The notes under the pieces were generated by a model, which saw nothing but the letters and a program-made list of their open reading frames with translations, made no database searches and was not told where the DNA came from. From NCBI GenBank assembly GCA_021783855.1, contig JAJXTL010000054.1:1-16537 (forward strand): a DNA stretch of 16,537 bases. The letters run 5' to 3'. The stretch comes from Pseudomonadota bacterium (GTDB lineage Bacteria > Pseudomonadota > Gammaproteobacteria > Burkholderiales > Gallionellaceae). This document shows, piece by piece, positions 15,435 through 16,537 of this stretch (its first letter is position 1; each line of letters starts with the position of its first letter). The translations under genes were made by a program, and so were the position numbers.

Positions 15435-15785
15435 TCATGCAGTGACAATATGAAAGTCAGTTGCCTTTGCAATCGGACGAACATGATTACGCTCTCTGAT
15501 CATTTCCACTATGCCGTAATTCGACATGGTTTTCAGTGTACGCGACAGATTACTGACTTTGCGACCAGTCATTTCAGCCAGCGAAGAGATAGATTCAGGA
15601 TGTGAGTCCCTGATCACTTTCAGCAGCGCACGATTGTCATCACTGAGAACTTCAGCCAACGACTTCATCGAGGTAAACCATATTTTTGGATCATTAGCCT
15701 TAGGTTTATACTGCCCCTTGGCTATCGCATAGATACGTTCACGTATTTGCTCTTGAGGCATGATGCCTATCACAATACTTTTCAT
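15435..15785 (-). CDS. TumA-like HTH antitoxin/transcriptional regulator
   Basis: This 116-residue protein has an N-terminal segment with MPQEQIRERIYAIAKG and WFTSMKSLAEVLSDDN, followed by a winged helix-turn-helix at about 66-95 (SLAEMTGRKVSNLSRTLKTM). This is the layout of the HVO_A0114/MarR-like regulators that serve as the antitoxin (TumA) next to TumE toxins. The frame is intact. The start ATG at 15785 overlaps the upstream toxin stop as ATGA, with AGGAG a few bases upstream inside the toxin reading frame. The gene order toxin then antitoxin is typical of tumE-tumA. It probably represses its own promoter. The toxin partner here is broken. Confidence 0.78.
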   Translation of the reverse strand: MKSIVIGIMPQEQIRERIYAIAKGQYKPKANDPKIWFTSMKSLAEVLSDDNRALLKVIRDSHPESISSLAEMTGRKVSNLSRTLKTMSNYGIVEMIRERNHVRPIAKATDFHIVTA

Positions 15786-16143
15786 TTTGAATACTCCTGA
15801 ACGATTCGGTCTACATCCACGAAAAAGTCCTGTAACAACTGGTAAGCATCGACAAATTCATACGAGACACCCTTGTCAGATATATTGCGATGCTTGTGGT
15901 CATACGGTAAAACTTGCCCGGCAAATTTGAATTTTGACGAAGGCTACACCCCGTGAGCGTTGTCATACCCCATCACCCGTGTGCCATTCCGCTGATGTAG
16001 CGTTAAGGCATAACGAATGCCTGCGGAATCAAGGCAGAAGGCTCAACACGCCAAGCGTGTATTTCCACCCAGTAACCATGCTCTTGCTGAATAATGTTCT
16101 CATTCAACTCAAGCAGCGTCTCTATTCCAAAGTCAGTTTGCAT
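15782..16143 (-). pseudogene. TumE-like toxin, inactivated by a frameshift and an in-frame stop
   Basis: From ATG at 16143 the frame reads MQTDFGIETLLELNENI and later GYWVEIHAWRVEPSALIPQ, and is then lost. Moving one base recovers GIRYALTLHQRNGTRVMGYD and NAHGV, so one base (a G of CAGGGC) appears deleted near 16020-16022. In that second frame a TAG at 15944-15946 sits where a lysine (AAG) would fit, and the frame continues PSSKFKFAGQVLPYDHKHRN to EYSK, ending in a TGA that overlaps the antitoxin start. Restoring the deleted base gives 121 codons, a normal TumE length. The pieces read as one TumE-family toxin (DUF6516-like) with two independent lesions. The toxin activity is presumed lost. 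Confidence 0.82.
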
Positions 16144-16148
16144 GCAGA

Positions 16149-16179
16149 ATTATATCATCTGATGATAACCAATAGGCAA
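16149..16179 (-). promoter_or_regulatory. Promoter with palindromic operator upstream of the tumE-tumA remnant
   Basis: On the minus strand TATAAT occupies 16154-16149, and TTGCCT at 16179-16174 is a possible but distant -35 (19-base spacer). TATCATC-T-GATGATA (16153-16167), a perfect seven-base inverted repeat, overlaps the upstream edge of the -10. This is the arrangement expected for autorepression by an HTH antitoxin. The -10 ends only five bases before the toxin ATG, so a transcript from it would be leaderless or nearly so. Confidence 0.5.
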
Positions 16180-16249
16180 GTCACACAGATTTAAATTATT
16201 TTCTTGAATCACCCCTACAACTTGAATTTACCGTTCACGCTACAATAAT

Positions 16250-16480
16250 TTACGCCAGACTAACCACCAACTTTTTCCCACAGACATGGGCATATTTTTT
16301 TAACGTCGCAAAGCTGGGTGAATACTTTTGACTGATAATGGACAACTCCAGGCGAGATACCGCACTGGTTGTTGTACCCATGCGTTGAGCGATCTGTGAT
16401 TGAGTTACCTTATTGACCCGGCCATTAAAAAGTTTACGCTGCATACTTAACATTCGGGTCTTGAAAGAAGGCCGCGACAC
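16250..16480 (-). CDS. XRE-family antitoxin-like HTH protein, possibly N-terminally frameshifted
   Basis: The 76 residues contain an XRE helix-turn-helix at about 25-45 (KVTQSQIAQRMGTTTSAVSRLE), followed by SPSFATLKKYAHVCGKKLVV, the usual C-terminus of HigA-like antitoxins paired with RelE/HigB-type toxins. The N-terminus is unclear. The frame opens after a stop at about 16505, with GTG at 16480 (GGAG 13 bases upstream, too far) or ATG at 16453/16444 as starts. A second frame reads in from the right edge (KLRAAAKDH, then ENNPERVAAFFQDPNVKYAA, stop at 16434-16436) and looks like an antitoxin N-terminal region. One frameshift around 16436-16450 would join them. The alternative is a short overlapping upstream gene. 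The partner toxin would lie beyond the window. Confidence 0.6.
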   Translation of the reverse strand: MSRPSFKTRMLSMQRKLFNGRVNKVTQSQIAQRMGTTTSAVSRLELSIISQKYSPSFATLKKYAHVCGKKLVVSLA

Positions 16481-16537
16481 GTTCCGGATTATTCTCCAGC
16501 ATGGTCATGTGATCCTTCGCTGCCGCACGTAATTTTT
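16434..16537 (-). CDS. Partial frame entering from the right edge, overlapping the XRE gene
   Basis: About 33 codons are visible (KLRAAAKDHMTML... ending DPNVKYAA, TAA at 16434-16436). The composition is protein-like and the end overlaps the XRE gene in another frame. It is either the C-terminus of an upstream gene or the displaced N-terminus of the XRE antitoxin itself. The beginning is outside the window. Confidence 0.4.
   Translation of the reverse strand, partial: KLRAAAKDHMTMLENNPERVAAFFQDPNVKYAA

Larger units (their letters stand above)
15293..16537. mobile_element. Right-hand accessory segment: end of an element integrated at tRNA-Asn (partial)
   Basis: In tRNA-targeted integration the displaced 3' fragment lies at the end of the element away from the reconstituted tRNA, with native DNA beyond the CCA end. 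The fragment's CCA end points left, so the element should lie to its right and continue past the window. The content supports this: the DNA is visibly more AT-rich than the core genes, and all recognisable genes are toxin-antitoxin parts. No integrase is visible inside the window, so its type is unknown. Confidence 0.65.

Overview
The window looks like a betaproteobacterial chromosome, possibly from the Gallionellaceae/Nitrosomonadales area. The main clues are an overlapping parE-parC pair and a set of small exported proteins around an OmpR-type two-component system. This taxonomic placement is inferred from protein character; no 16S gene is present. The right end changes to an AT-richer accessory segment.

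Layout, left to right. Bases 2-97 are the 3' end of an IS30-family transposase, followed by a pyrimidine-dimer glycosylase gene (148-603). On the minus strand come parC (679-3081) and parE (3074-5038), which encode topoisomerase IV, and a periplasmic tail-specific protease (5459-7597). A short element with inverted repeats (5333-5463) lies between parE and the protease and supplies the protease's stop codon. Next, also on the minus strand, are a ten-helix EamA/DMT permease (7814-8689) and a LeuA/NifV-type acyltransferase without the LeuA regulatory domain (9006-10208).

A signalling locus follows. Four small exported proteins are encoded on the minus strand: a PepSY-like protein, a protein with a carboxypeptidase-regulatory-like fold, an Spy/CpxP-like protein and a glycine-rich lipoprotein (10590-12352). 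They are divergent from a QseBC/PmrAB-like response regulator and sensor kinase (12637-14633). The shared intergenic region has TTAA repeats 11 bp apart, the geometry of a PmrA-type box. The arrangement suggests a self-contained envelope or metal stress circuit.

After a small S4 RNA-binding gene (14831-15088), the 3' part of a tRNA-Asn gene (15248-15292, minus strand) stops exactly at the anticodon loop. This is the usual scar of an element integrated into a tRNA 3' end. Its orientation puts the element to the right, from 15293 onward. That segment holds a toxin-antitoxin remnant: an intact TumA-like antitoxin (15435-15785) preceded by a TumE-like toxin gene (15782-16143) broken by one frameshift and one in-frame TAG. 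A promoter with a palindromic operator lies upstream, and a second, XRE-type antitoxin gene (16250-16480) sits near the window edge.

The least expected items are the tRNA-Asn attachment scar, the dead toxin beside a live antitoxin, the divergent signalling/exported-protein cluster with its FGG-repeat lipoprotein, and the element that ends the protease gene.
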